Assembly: GCA_032622095.1 (NCBI GenBank)
Contig: CP136067.1
Span: 95,468,707 to 95,532,706, forward strand
Reading direction: 5' to 3'
DNA: 64,000 nt
DNA from: Siphonodentalium dalli
Lineage: Eukaryota > Mollusca > Scaphopoda > Gadilida > Siphonodentaliidae
The notes beneath the pieces were generated by a model, which was not told the DNA's origin, made no database searches, and saw only the letters and a program-made list of their open reading frames with translations. The position numbers and the translations under genes are program-made. Shown here piece after piece: positions 23,370 through 33,480 of the stretch; position 1 is the stretch's first letter, and every line of letters starts with the position of its first letter.

Positions 23370-24316
23370 GTAAAGTTTTCAGTAGGTCTACCATGTGCAA
23401 ACATTTCCAGAATAAATATATTAGCGAAATAGATTTTTCATAGTAGAGTATACTATATATGTATATCTTACAATTTCATTGTAGCTCATACGAGGTTAAT
23501 AGTTATTAACCGTTGGCTAACTTGGCCCATCCGAATCAATGATTACAGGAAATGGTTATTGTTGTTTGACGCAAATAATGCACCAAATTCAACTTGGATA
23601 TACTTTGAGAATTCTAAGTTGAGAGTGACTGACTGTACTTGATATGAATGGGGTTATTTTAAAATTTGGCATATGAATGGGGTTATTTTCAAATTTGGCA
23701 AACAGTGGACATGTATGTTTATACATATGAAATTCTGAGTACCAAAGATTTTAGAGACCCAATAAATGGTTTAAATAAAATGTGCAGTTATTTCCCGTAA
23801 TTTAAATCACAGTTGAGTGAGTTGACTGTTAGTCCATATGCCTCACAAAAATGGCCCTCATAATATGAGTGAGGCAGCCTTCTATGGTCCGCAGTCTCAA
23901 GTTCAGGCGGACTACTGTGTACATGGGCTATAGGCTGCCTCAAAATGACAGGTCTGTATGTTCCTCTGGAGTTAAATATCAGAAAAAGGGCATTTGTTTT
24001 TCTGCTTTGCCATGGGTTATCGATGCATGTTGGTCTGCCAAAGTGATGTGTGTATGCTTTACACACTTTGACAAACCCAACCTGCATCCATACACCATGG
24101 AATGCAGAAAATAAGCATACAGTTTTTGAATATTAAATCTGGAATGAAAATCAGGCCAAACTTATATATTGAATAAAATGTGTATCTATAGGGTGCATAT
24201 CCCTGTTTCTTTCTCAAGTTTGCCCATACGAGAGATTATTTGCTAATAAACTTGGACAAGAATGATGTTATAATGATAATAAGATTTATAATATCTTTAT
24301 ATCTTATTATTTCCAG

Positions 24317-24396
24317 ACACGAAGAAGGATGCAGCAATCTTGCTGTTGCCTTTTCTTCAAAGTGACAGCGCTGACTTGCTCTATGTCATTGATAAG
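24317..24396 (+). CDS. SAM-domain gene, internal exon
   Basis: Acceptor TATTTCCAG, 80 bases in phase 1, donor AAG|GTAAAT. It encodes DTKKDAAILLLPFLQSDSAD then LLYVIDK, the LLPFLL..-type segment that in SAMD3-like proteins precedes the conserved C-terminal block. Two hAT elements begin 25 bp downstream and the Polinton lies in the same intron. Confidence 0.82.
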
Positions 24397-24421
24397 GTAA
24401 ATTTGAATTTGTACAACTGAC

Positions 24422-24785
24422 CAGGGGCGCCGGAAGCATCCAAGGGCAGGGGGGCAGAGCCTGCAAAAAGGGCACTTTTCCGCAAAAAAGGCATTTTCTC
24501 CGCAAACTCGGGAAAATAACCATAAATTCATTGTGGCAAAAATCCCTATTTTAATGGTATTTGTCGGTTTTTATGGCCGTTTTGTGATAAAATTGACAAA
24601 AAATTAATATTCCTTGTGAAATTTGTGGTATTTGGACCAAAAAAGTCACATTTTGCTATAAAAACACGAGATTAAACACACAAAAAGCATTTTCTGTCTC
24701 CAGAAAAAGGGCAAGTCCTGCCCCCCGCTCGCCCCCCTTGGTCAAGGGCAGGGGGTCAGCTGCCTCCCCTCTTCCGGCGCCCCTG
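24422..24785. mobile_element. hAT-type MITE, 8-bp TSD CAACTGAC
   Basis: Perfect 15-bp TIRs CAGGGGCGCCGGAAG and CTTCCGGCGCCCCTG, flanked on both sides by CAACTGAC (24414-24421 and 24786-24793). An eight-base duplication with CAGGGG-type termini is diagnostic of hAT. No transposase. Confidence 0.92.
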
Positions 24786-24842
24786 CAACTGACTTAAAAT
24801 TAAAAAAAATCCACCTTTGTTTTGATGCCATATAGTATATGC

Positions 24843-25833
24843 CAGAGGCGGACTGGGCCAAGAAACCGGCCCGGGAAATTAATATAATACCGGCCCATCT
24901 GTTTAGGGGAGGGCGTCCACAGTCCACCTTGGAAAATTCCAACTGCACCCCCCCCCCCCTTGAATCAGAAACAGACCAAATACATATTTTTGCATAATTC
25001 CATTTGCACCCCCCCCCCCCCTTGAATCAGATGCAGACCAAATACATGTTTTTGCATAATTCCATTTGCACCTCTGGTCTAATATCATATATATTCATAA
25101 ACCATGGTTCTATATATTCCCGGTATGAGACCATTCAGATATTTTTACCTGAAAAATTGCATAAAATCTAACATCTAGCGGTCTAACTCCAGACAAATGC
25201 ACACGGCTACGGACAAGAGACCAGGACACACCGGGCTGTTCATGGTTGTTCGACCCGGGGTGAGAACATTTTGAAAACTATACAAGAAAATCTCGAATCC
25301 GATAAACTAGACTGGCATCAACTGAAGCGTTCCTATTTTCTTGTAAATTTCAATTGGGGGAGGGGTGCGTAAGAAGTTTTTTGGGATTTACAGCTGGGAG
25401 TTACCGTTAAAATCTCGAAATTAATGGGGTCTTTACGTGGTGTTATATGATGCCGACAAGTTCATTTAATGTCAAAATTACGATTAGCCAATTCGGCTGG
25501 TTAAACAACACATGTGGCGGCCCACGTAAGGAATTTTCCCGGTCTCCCGATCGGCCATGCAGTCCGCCTCTGCCCTCATAAATTTATGTGAGAAGAGTAC
25601 CATCTTATTGGATACACGGCTGGTTAAACAACACATGTGGCGGCCCACGTCGGTTTCATTTGCGGCCCAAGTTGTGGTTTGGCGGCCCAACCACATATAC
25701 CCCCCCCCCTCCCCAAACCGTAAAAAAAACCCTCGGATTCTCGCTTGATAGAAAATCACGTGGAATCAGAATTTTTCCGGCCTCCGGCCCATCGGGAAAT
25801 TTCCCGGTCTCCCGATCGGCCAGTCCGCTTCTG
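24843..25833. mobile_element. hAT-type element, 8-bp TSD GTATATGC
   Basis: Termini CAGAGGCGGACTGG and CCAGTCCGCTTCTG are flanked by GTATATGC (24835-24842 and 25834-25841). Inside is a duplicated ~70-bp unit with C-tracts (24930-25075) and a duplicated block GGTTAAACAACACATGTGGC (25499 and 25621) with an extra internal copy of the right end near 25540-25570. The inner part looks like a partial tandem duplication of the element. No transposase. Confidence 0.88.
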
Positions 25834-26213
25834 GTATATGCCATTTAATCAGAATATAGTTTCTGAAAGTTTGACAAGATATTTTGAAGATGAATCAAGG
25901 AAACATGAAATAGATGATTCAGGAAGGTATTTTTTGTACAATAACACCTTCAAGAAATTTGTCTGCCATCATTAGGCAGACATATACAAAAAACTTTAAA
26001 ACTGCTCTTTCTCTAGTTTTGTTCTAAATTTGACCACCAAGCTATGATCAATGGGAATTTGTGATTCCTCAAGTAATATGAAATATACAAATTCTCAGGA
26101 CCATTGACCATCATTATGCAGACCAAATCTGGTCTGCCTATTTTTTGCATACCAGTCACAACTAGTCATCTGGTGCTTTAATTGTTAACACCTCTCCTTG
26201 TTCAACCGATTTA

Positions 26214-26990
26214 GGTTGTCTTCTCTATTATATATTTTGAGAACTCTGTATATGTGTATATATATATGTGTGTATGTGGGTACTTCATAGAATCGAAAAC
26301 GGCTGCGCGGATTGAGCTCAAATTTCGTATATAAGGGTAAAAACATTTTGGACAAGTTCAGAGCACCGCTTCTCCCTTCCCAGTCACAAAAAATGGCACG
26401 TGGGGGTTAACACCAACGCTCCTTATATCTTCCATATTGGACGATTTAACCGGTTAACGCTCTTTATAGTCATCGACGTATTGATCTAATAGGCGTAACT
26501 CTACATTTTTTATTAGTTTTCGCAATGTGATTCTTACGTCTGGGTCTCGGCGTGTGCGTCATTATACAGACATGAGCGTGTTGTGTGATTCTTACGTACT
26601 CAGAGCTTCCTAGGAACGCGGATCGGGTCAGTTTTTCCGCCCTAGGTGATTTTCACCTTGAAACGGGTACCCACAAATTATTTATATGCGTGTTGTGTGA
26701 TTCTTACGTACTTAGGGCTTCCTAGGAACGCGGATCGGGTCAGTTTTCCGCTCTAGGTGATTTTCACCTCGAAACGGGTACCCACAAATTATATATATGT
26801 GTGCATGTGTCCTTTATAGACTCGAACCGATTGCGCTCACACTTGCTACCTACGGGAAGTGTCATGGACGGGTTAAATTGTGACCCCTACTTGACCTTGA
26901 ACATGATCAATTCAAGGTCAAATCGGGTACAATATTGAAAAACCAAAAATTAATTCAAAAAAATTAAATTAAAAAATTAAATTAATTCAA
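26214..26990 (+). mobile_element. Helitron-family relative, 3' end not found
   Basis: From TCTTCTCTATTATATATTTTGAG the first ~200 bp match the Helitron at 50320 (ATAGAATCGAAAACGG, GGATTGAGCTCAAATTTCGT, CTTCTCCCTTCCCA). It contains a ~115-bp duplicated block (26586-26690 and 26691-26800, GATTCTTACGTACT...GAAACGGGTACCCACAAATT). An AT-rich tail at 26930-26990 resembles the tail of the other copy, but no CTRR hairpin end was seen. Confidence 0.6.
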
Positions 26991-26999
26991 AAAAATTGG

Positions 27000-28528
27000 A
27001 CATTGTTATACGATAAATAGAATATGTAATTCGTATTTATCTAATAAACATACGATATAATATCACAAACTGAGAACAGAATAGCGCACTATATCTTCGC
27101 GTGCATATTATTGGGCTTCCGGTGAAATGAAGTGACGTCACATTAACATTTTGCTGCCGATGTCAAATAGCTATTTAGTGATTTGTGTGCGTTTTGGACA
27201 TCATTTGGACATCATAATCAATTTATAGGTGTCATATGATAAAAAGAATATGTAATTCGTGTTTCTCTCATATGATATTTATAAAACTCGTCACGAATTT
27301 TCAATTTCTCTCGCCAGAGGCTCGAGAAAACTGAAAATTCTTAGACTCGTTTCATAAATATCATATGAGAGAAACACTCATTTCATATCCTCTATATATG
27401 ACTATATATTATAATCATGGCAATACACATGCCCGACATCCCTTGTAATCATTCAGCAAACCTCGTCAGATTCCATCACCGTTTCAGACTCAGTGTCAAC
27501 ACAACACCATGATTGGTTCGAACTATATCACGATATATTTAGCTGGGTAACTGGGTCAAGTACAGGTGCGCCAATTTAAATTTAGTTGTATTCCGTTGGT
27601 TCGTGGGTTCAAAACACATTTACATTTAACGTCTAATTAAGCAAAATTAAAAGTTTTGTTTTACAACACTGATATAGAATTGTTCAAAAAATATCTATAT
27701 GAAATAACCGCTTGAACTAAATTGACTTAAATTATGCGGAACGTCGGCTATAGAGTGGTGACACATTTCTTCCAGATCTGGAAATAATCATCAGCGAAAA
27801 ATGACTGCTAATTGCACCAGAGAGCTGACCCCAGAGGTCATAGGTCGATTAGTCCAGAATGCCCGTGTAATATGAAGTTATTGGTTCAATCGCGTTGACA
27901 CGAAATAGATTCAAAGAAAGCTTTAAATAGCTGACCTCATTACAGTGTAGCTTCATGCTGAGCACGTGGCATGTGACGTCACATGCTATGTCAAAAATTT
28001 GAAGCACACACTGAATGAATTTGTACAGTCGCGATCAGAACTGTCTTCGATAACGACCAATATGGGGAGGGGCATAATTAGCTATGAAATACGCTTAGAT
28101 CCACGTTGAACTTGGAGGCAGTCTCGCTAAAACAAAATTGAGTAGGCGGAACTATGAAAGCTTCCCAGTTGTCAAAAGACAACAGGTGTGGGAACTTGGG
28201 AAATCTCAGACAAATATGACAGCAATTATTATCCATTAATCTAAATTTAGCTAATAATCATCGCCATTCCATACATTGTCGCAACTTACAAGTATTCAAT
28301 CAAGAATTTTACGACTTTTGCAAATGTTCCACACACGGTCATAACGTTACTCTGAGTCGGCACCTTTGATCTCTTTGTCAAAACAACTACCGGTATACAT
28401 CAAAGGCAGTGCACAAATGACGTCGGTGGAAATACTATCGCGACAGTGGTGTATATTTCTTTGATGTATTTGGCTTTGAAACTATACCGGGATAGGAATG
28501 CAATGAGTGTATATAGGTCAATTATGGG
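27000..28528. other. Intron with a palindromic repeat at 27225-27405
   Basis: CATATGATATTTATAAAACTCG and its mirror ATAAATATCATATG flank GAGGCTCGAG. Similar palindromes with a GATCCTCTAT-like end are at 48995-49165 and 49590-49700. The rest up to the Polinton is featureless. Confidence 0.5.
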
Positions 28529-28757
28529 AGTAGTAATGGGGGGCACTATGGCCATAGTGCCCATGTCTGGGGGGTACTGGGCCATAGTGCCCATGTCTGG
28601 GGGGTACTGGGCCATAGTGCCCATGTCTGGGGGGTACTGGGCCATAGTGGCCATGTCTGGGGGGTACTGGGCCATAGTTCCCCCCTGAGGATAGATGTTC
28701 CTGTCATTGATGTGACATTTCTGATCGAAAAAATGAAAATGGACTTAGACATTTTTT
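28529..28757 (+). repeat. Polinton left TIR with ~30-bp subrepeats
   Basis: After AGTAGTAATGGGG there are about four copies of a 30-bp unit around CCATAGTGCCCATGTCTGGG. The unique inner part (28685-28757, GATAGATGTTCCTGTCATTG and so on) matches the right TIR inner part. Confidence 0.93.
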
Positions 28758-28867
28758 CATTACTAATTTAAAAGTTTGTATAATTCTGACCAGAGATGAC
28801 ACAACGACACGAACAGAATCAATTGGTGGGGATCCTACAGTGAAAACGATTTTGTTGAAATTTATCA

Positions 28868-28873
28868 TTTATT
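28868..28873 (-). terminator. Likely poly(A) signal of the leftward gene block
   Basis: AATAAA on the minus strand, about 170 bp past the last stop of the array (29043), inside the element. Confidence 0.45.
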
Positions 28874-29042
28874 TTTCAAAAACAAGAACAAGAACAATGA
28901 AGAATAATATAATATTATACATCAATAATATTAACAAAGAACAATAATTTATGTACAAAACAAGGTCTCAGATTTGAAGAAACTTAATTGAACATTCTAC
29001 AACATCCTACAAGATCCTATGCTGAATCAATAACAAAAGAGT

Positions 29043-29321
29043 CTATTTTGTGGAGTTGTTGACACATAAGATTTCTGTCGACTGATTTTTCAAATATTTC
29101 AAACGCGGTGTTGGTAAAATGTATCCCAAAGAACTACTGAGTAAAATTAACCACAGTTCGTTATTTTCACTTTGTAAACTTAAATGAACAATTGCTGTAG
29201 CGATTATACCAACAATTATAATAATTTGTGTAAAATATGTTACTTGATTTTTTGCAATTTTTTCTCCACAGATTTGAAATTGTGATGGAGCATCCAGATC
29301 AACTGAACCATTTTGAGACAT
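29043..29321 (-). CDS. Small two-helix membrane protein of the Polinton
   Basis: 92 aa from the ATG at 29321, ten bases after the integrase stop; a longer in-frame reading overlaps the integrase and looks spurious. It starts MSQNGSVDLDAPSQFQICGE. Two hydrophobic helices follow, about residues 31-50 (TQIIIIVGIIATAIVHL) and 58-72 (ELWLILLSSSLGYILPTP). Small hydrophobic proteins ending in a GYxLPxP-like motif are frequent beside Polinton and adintovirus integrases; function unknown, perhaps virion membrane or host membrane remodelling. Confidence 0.75.
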   Translation of the reverse strand: MSQNGSVDLDAPSQFQICGEKIAKNQVTYFTQIIIIVGIIATAIVHLSLQSENNELWLILLSSSLGYILPTPRLKYLKNQSTEILCVNNSTK

Positions 29322-29331
29322 GTTAAAAGTT

Positions 29332-30426
29332 TTATACCAAATTTGTGGCAGGTATCCAACTGTCAATTTTTTTAGGATAACCAGCCCAATGAACTTTAAT
29401 TTCTCTAACTGATTTACCAGCAACTTTTCTTGAACGTTTACCAACAACTGATTCAATTTCGTAAACTTTATTATCTTTTATATGTTGAATTTCTTTACCA
29501 TAAAATGATCCTGCGATGTTTTCACCATCTAAATCTACTAATTTGTAAGTTAATGGTGTACTTTTACAAACTCTACTAATTTTGAAAATTTCTTTTGTCC
29601 AATTTGGAAGATATCCTTTATCAAAAGTTCTCTTTGTTTTATTTATTCTAACAAAATCTCCAACTTTCAAGATCTTATCTTTTTTCGTTTTTAACTTTCC
29701 ATAAAGATTTCTGGAAACTTCAATTTCATTTTCTCGAGTTACTAAAACTGGTGCCATCTTAATACTTCTATGAACACTTTTGTTGTAAGAATTCACAAAA
29801 TCGTGCAAAACATCATTGTATTTCAAAGTTTGATTATGTGTAAAATATTTCCACATCTTTGTTTTCAATGTCCGTTGAAAACGTTCAACTATACTTGCTT
29901 TTGTCTCTGGATTCTCTGTTGTGAAATAATGAATTTTCTTAGATTTCAAAAATTGTAAAAATAATTTATTTTTGAATTCTGAACCTTTGTCAGATTGAAA
30001 TGAAACTGGTTTTCGTTTTGATGATTTGAGAATTTTCTGAAATGTTTTAACTAAAGTTTTACCAGTTTTATCTTTAATTTTTTCAACCCATGCAAATTTT
30101 GAGAACACATCAATAACACAAAGTAAATATCTGTAATTGTCATTGTGCTTTTGCAAAGTTTGCAAATCTGCCAAATCAGCTTGCCACTGAATATCAATTC
30201 CTGCAACAATAGTTTTACGTCTGCGAAATTTCCGAACAATTGGTTTGTGCAAAGTGTATGTTTTTTGCCATTGTAACCATTTTTTAACATCTGAAAGTTT
30301 AATTTTGTTATTAGTTTCTTTCGCATTTTTAAAAAGTTGATTTGCTCCACTGAAACCACCAACTTCTTTTGGATTGTAGTAAATTTCAGTTAGAAGTTTG
30401 TCAAATTTTATGTAAGTGGGGACCAT
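29332..30426 (-). CDS. Polinton integrase (rve/DDE) with C-terminal chromodomain
   Basis: 364 aa, a full-length Polinton integrase. The N-terminal zinc-binding region is reduced. The catalytic core has D in GIDIQWQADLADLQ, D in VSFQSDKGSEFKNK and E in ETKASIVERFQRTLK (DDE). An SH3-like segment (KVGDFVRINKTKR) precedes a chromodomain at about residues 318-364 (YEIESVVGKR...VHWAGYPKKIDSWIPATNLV). It joins the TIR ends to target DNA with a 6-bp stagger, as the TATGGG duplication shows. The start overlaps the upstream gene by 19 bases. No break seen. Confidence 0.95.
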   Translation of the reverse strand: MVPTYIKFDKLLTEIYYNPKEVGGFSGANQLFKNAKETNNKIKLSDVKKWLQWQKTYTLHKPIVRKFRRRKTIVAGIDIQWQADLADLQTLQKHNDNYRYLLCVIDVFSKFAWVEKIKDKTGKTLVKTFQKILKSSKRKPVSFQSDKGSEFKNKLFLQFLKSKKIHYFTTENPETKASIVERFQRTLKTKMWKYFTHNQTLKYNDVLHDFVNSYNKSVHRSIKMAPVLVTRENEIEVSRNLYGKLKTKKDKILKVGDFVRINKTKRTFDKGYLPNWTKEIFKISRVCKSTPLTYKLVDLDGENIAGSFYGKEIQHIKDNKVYEIESVVGKRSRKVAGKSVREIKVHWAGYPKKIDSWIPATNLV

Positions 30427-31130
30427 TCTTTCAAAATAGATTTTCTGGTTTTAAGAAAACTTTGAGGTGTGAAAATATCAATTGAACGTTTTCTTGACTT
30501 GCCACTGCTAGGAGTTGCATGAGGTGTATGAAACTCATCACCAGTGTGACCTTCTTTTAAATGTCTTTGTATCCACAACCATCGATTCCTGTTACCTACA
30601 TAATCTTGTGGTACATTAAGTTCCCCCAATCCACGTAGGAATGTTTCATAACCAACTGGGTCAAAACCTTTTCGGTGACGAACAACATCGTTTATCAAAT
30701 CAATTATATTTGATCCAGTAACTGTTTCTGTTCCATAAATTAATTGTCCACGATCATCCCATCTAAGTTTAGGATTAGTTGACAACAATGTTAAAATTTG
30801 TTGTGCTTTACCACGAAGTTTAGATGGAACACTTTCCAATATATGTTCACTCATGTTCCCAAAGTTTTCAGATAACTTTTGTTCAGGTAAACTGAATTTT
30901 GAATTTAAAGATTTTTGTGAAGTTTTCAATTTGTACAAATTTTCTCCAAATAACTGTGACTTTTCTGATTCAGAAATATTTTTATCATAAACTGATTTCA
31001 ATTCTTTGTAAGAATCTGTAACATTTGAAATTGCAGGATCAGGAGGTAATTGAGGTTTATTCATTTCTGACATTTTCCATTGTTTGAAATCTTCCAACAT
31101 TCTGAATGGTACAATAACCATTTTCTTCAT
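30408..31130 (-). CDS. Conserved Polinton/adintovirus protein, 240 aa, function unknown
   Basis: The N-terminus is basic (MKKMVIVPFRMLEDFKQW), then a charged helical region. The conserved part is LRGKAQQILTLLSTNPKLRW, DDRGQLIYGTETVTGSNIID and LINDVVRHRKG...GLGELNVPQDYVGN. The W-D-x-x-G-x-h...GSNIIDL...NVPxxxxGN pattern recurs in many invertebrate Polintons as a non-jelly-roll protein beside the integrase. It may be a virion or core protein. The tail (SSGKSRKRSID) is NLS-like. Intact. Confidence 0.75.
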   Translation of the reverse strand: MKKMVIVPFRMLEDFKQWKMSEMNKPQLPPDPAISNVTDSYKELKSVYDKNISESEKSQLFGENLYKLKTSQKSLNSKFSLPEQKLSENFGNMSEHILESVPSKLRGKAQQILTLLSTNPKLRWDDRGQLIYGTETVTGSNIIDLINDVVRHRKGFDPVGYETFLRGLGELNVPQDYVGNRNRWLWIQRHLKEGHTGDEFHTPHATPSSGKSRKRSIDIFTPQSFLKTRKSILKEWSPLT

Positions 31131-31150
31131 ATTTATTTGAGATTTAGTTT

Positions 31151-31519
31151 TTACAAAATATTTTTAACAACTGCACCTAATGTTTTGCTAATCAATGGAG
31201 CAAGAAATAATAATGGTAAAAAGCCACCTTTTTGATTCAAAATTTTCTTCTTTTGTTGCAAAGGTTTGTTCTTGTCTGCAAGATATCTGATATGTTTACG
31301 CTTCGAATGTAACTTGCGGTTCTGAGCTTCATTCAGTTTTACATTACCTTTTAAAAGATTTTGACAACATTCTGAAATGCAATCCATCACTTGTTTCGGA
31401 GCATCGTTGATCATTTTCTTTTTATATACAGATGGAACTTTACTCATTGCAACAATCAACTCCCCATATTTTTTTATCAGCGGTACTTTCCGGCTCTTAG
31501 TTTTTGAAGGCATCTTCAC
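31151..31519 (-). CDS. pX/pVI-like small basic protein with membrane-active tail
   Basis: 122 aa, strongly basic. Residues 90-98 (QQKKKILNQ) lead into QKGGFLPLLFLAPLISKTLG, a QxGG site followed by a hydrophobic amphipathic tail. Polintons and adintoviruses encode proteins of this layout that resemble adenovirus core/lytic peptides, released by the maturation protease at a GG site. No such protease was found in this element. Conserved LHSKRKHIRYLADK precedes the site. Intact. Confidence 0.75.
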   Translation of the reverse strand: MKMPSKTKSRKVPLIKKYGELIVAMSKVPSVYKKKMINDAPKQVMDCISECCQNLLKGNVKLNEAQNRKLHSKRKHIRYLADKNKPLQQKKKILNQKGGFLPLLFLAPLISKTLGAVVKNIL

Positions 31520-31569
31520 AGTCTAAGTAGTTGTCTCAAAATGAGCAGAAAAATTATATGTTTCATCTT

Positions 31570-32160
31570 TTATCTTTTCTGATTGAACCATTCTAAAGCT
31601 TCGAATGCCGATTTCGATGGATCAGACAACGGCATAAATTTAGAAAATTCAAGATCAATAACTGGTTTTTTTTGTAACGGTTGATGTTGAGGGTTCTGCT
31701 GAGAAGGTATAGGTGTAAATTTAGAATGTTGATTTTGTTGAGTTTGCATCGGTGTAAACTTTGAATGATTTAGAGAAAGCTTTGTTTTACGTTTAGATTC
31801 TTTTTGATTACCCCTTTGTTGTGTTTGCATCCGTGTAATCTTTAAACGTTTTGGAGAAACCTTTGATTTACTTTTAGATTGTCTACCAGTTTGTTCAAAT
31901 GAATTTTTCAAAAGACTTCTAATTAAAACTCCTCCAAGGAACCCACTACCACCTCGTTGTAAAATTAATTTGCGTTTTGTTTCCATATCAGTTGATCGAT
32001 CAGAGATTTTGTTAAGAACATTTTTATTTCTCTGAAAAAACTTTTTTTGTCTGTGATGGTAATTTCCAATCATTTTCAAGAAATAATTCAGCTGCAAAAG
32101 TGAAGAAATTTATAATTTGTGACAGTTCATCATGACTAAACATCTCGGTGGACGACATGG
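31570..32160 (-). pseudogene. pVI-like virion protein gene, broken by a frameshift
   Basis: The start ATG lies at 32160 in one frame (begins MSSTEMFSHDELSQIINFFT) and stays open to about 32024. The rest of the protein is one base out of register, in the frame ending at 31570. The switch needed is +1, which an extra base in the A7/T6 run at about 32035-32050 would explain. The second part has LILQRGGSGFLGGVL, again a GG-type cleavage site plus hydrophobic segment, then Lys/Gln-rich repeats with HSKFTPMQTQQ twice. It lies between the ATPase and the pX-like gene. Virion entry or maturation role inferred only. Confidence 0.7.
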
Positions 32161-32192
32161 TTCTAAAATGAAAAAAGTAACAACAACTGGAT

Positions 32193-32843
32193 TTATACTT
32201 TTGAATAAATGACAGGACCTCGGTCATTAGCTGTCAACCATTTATGGAAAATATCAGTTCTAATTCGCAAATAATTTTCTGTTCTAGGATGAAAATCTAC
32301 TAAAATATATCCATGATTTATTGAAGTTGCATCTTCGTATGCTTGTTTCAAATGATTGGTTTGCATTTGATGAGCCAAAACTTTTATTTGATTTTTATCT
32401 CGAACGCTTTGAAATAAAACCATGTAGTGTGCATTCAAACTTATAGTTCTGCTACTTTTTGATTTTTGGAACATGTTTTGAGTAATGTAAATTATTGAAG
32501 CATTTCGATGATGACCTTTTCTAGTAAACCAAAGCATTATTTTGTCTTCATCTTGTTCCCCCATCATGTCATCGAAAACAACAAGATGAGGAAATGATTT
32601 ATCTGATACAATTTCCTCATCATCGTCTGGAATGCCATCGATAAACTCAACGTTATCAATTTCTTTTATACGATTGTATGTGTCTTGCCATTCTTTGTAA
32701 CACCAAACTATTTTCTTTGGTGGTGTTTGGAATAAGTCGTGTTTAAATTCAATAACTTTTTTAACAAATTCTGTTTTACCTGATCCACTAGGTCCGCTGA
32801 TAAAGAAATTACACGGATGTTGGAAAAGTAAAGATTCTTCCAT
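32193..32843 (-). CDS. DNA-packaging ATPase (FtsK/HerA, A32-like)
   Basis: 216 aa, the usual length. Walker A is GPSGSGKTEF near residue 17-26; Walker B is FPHLVVFDDMMGE near residue 85; a sensor motif SIIYITQNMF follows near 116. This arrangement is that of Polinton and NCLDV genome-packaging ATPases, which pump DNA into preformed capsids. Its presence implies capsid formation in the ancestor. Intact, ATG at 32843. Confidence 0.95.
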   Translation of the reverse strand: MEESLLFQHPCNFFISGPSGSGKTEFVKKVIEFKHDLFQTPPKKIVWCYKEWQDTYNRIKEIDNVEFIDGIPDDDEEIVSDKSFPHLVVFDDMMGEQDEDKIMLWFTRKGHHRNASIIYITQNMFQKSKSSRTISLNAHYMVLFQSVRDKNQIKVLAHQMQTNHLKQAYEDATSINHGYILVDFHPRTENYLRIRTDIFHKWLTANDRGPVIYSKV

Positions 32844-32876
32844 GTTGTCACTTTGATGCCTAATCAGAGAGTGAAC

Positions 32877-33464
32877 TTAACGACGTGTGAATTTAGTTTT
32901 TAAAGAGAAATCTCCAAAGCTGTAAATATTTCCATACATTTCAATAATCCAATTATTATAGTCTTCTATTCTTCTGTTTGTTCTGTAAATAAAAAAATCA
33001 TCCCCTATAATGTTTTGAATTTTTGCATATGTTGACATTTTTTTTGTTAACAAATACCCATAGATCCTAGGAACTGATTTAAAGGTTCCCCCAGCAAGAG
33101 GATAATGATCTTCATACTTTGTATAATGAATATAGTCATGTTCATCAAAAGTTTCTAAATCTAAATGGTGTTGATCACCACCAAATAGCCAAAAATCAGA
33201 TATTCTTTCAATGAGAAAAAATGTTTTGAATTTAATAAATGATTTAATATAGTTTTGAGAGAAATGAGAAAATATACTTGTCTCAAGATAGTCCAATCTC
33301 TGTAAACATTCGTCGACATCACAGCATCGTAGTATTGCTTTCTTTTCTCTTTCAAACCAGACTTCTTGTAATTCCTTCTTTATCTCTGGAATAAGTGTTG
33401 ACTGTGCCACCAAATATCCATAAATCTTCTCAGCAATTTCTGGAGGTACTACTCCTGTCAACAT
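32877..33464 (-). CDS. Unknown Polinton protein, 195 aa
   Basis: I choose the ATG at 33464, 17 bases after the PolB stop, because a longer in-frame reading overlaps the PolB end and starts with GTG; an ATG at 33518 is an alternative. It begins MLTGVVPPEIAEKIYGYLV and continues with a long helical, charged section and an aromatic C-terminus (WIIEMYGNIYSFGDFSLKT). No catalytic His/Cys arrangement of adenain, no jelly-roll pattern and no transmembrane helix were recognised. Its place between PolB and ATPase is where some Polintons carry a protease or capsid gene, but I cannot assign either. Confidence 0.7.
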   Translation of the reverse strand: MLTGVVPPEIAEKIYGYLVAQSTLIPEIKKELQEVWFEREKKAILRCCDVDECLQRLDYLETSIFSHFSQNYIKSFIKFKTFFLIERISDFWLFGGDQHHLDLETFDEHDYIHYTKYEDHYPLAGGTFKSVPRIYGYLLTKKMSTYAKIQNIIGDDFFIYRTNRRIEDYNNWIIEMYGNIYSFGDFSLKTKFTRR

Positions 33465-33480
33465 CTTGATATGAAATGAC

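Noticed and set aside
28400-28752. Overlapping ORFs with repeated AQYPPDMGTM-type peptides on both strands
   Set aside because: They are translations of the 30-bp subrepeats of the Polinton TIR; the same happens at 42085-42419.
30408-31130. Assignment of the 240-aa Polinton protein as the capsid protein
   Set aside because: Too short for a double jelly-roll and predicted largely helical; kept as function unknown.
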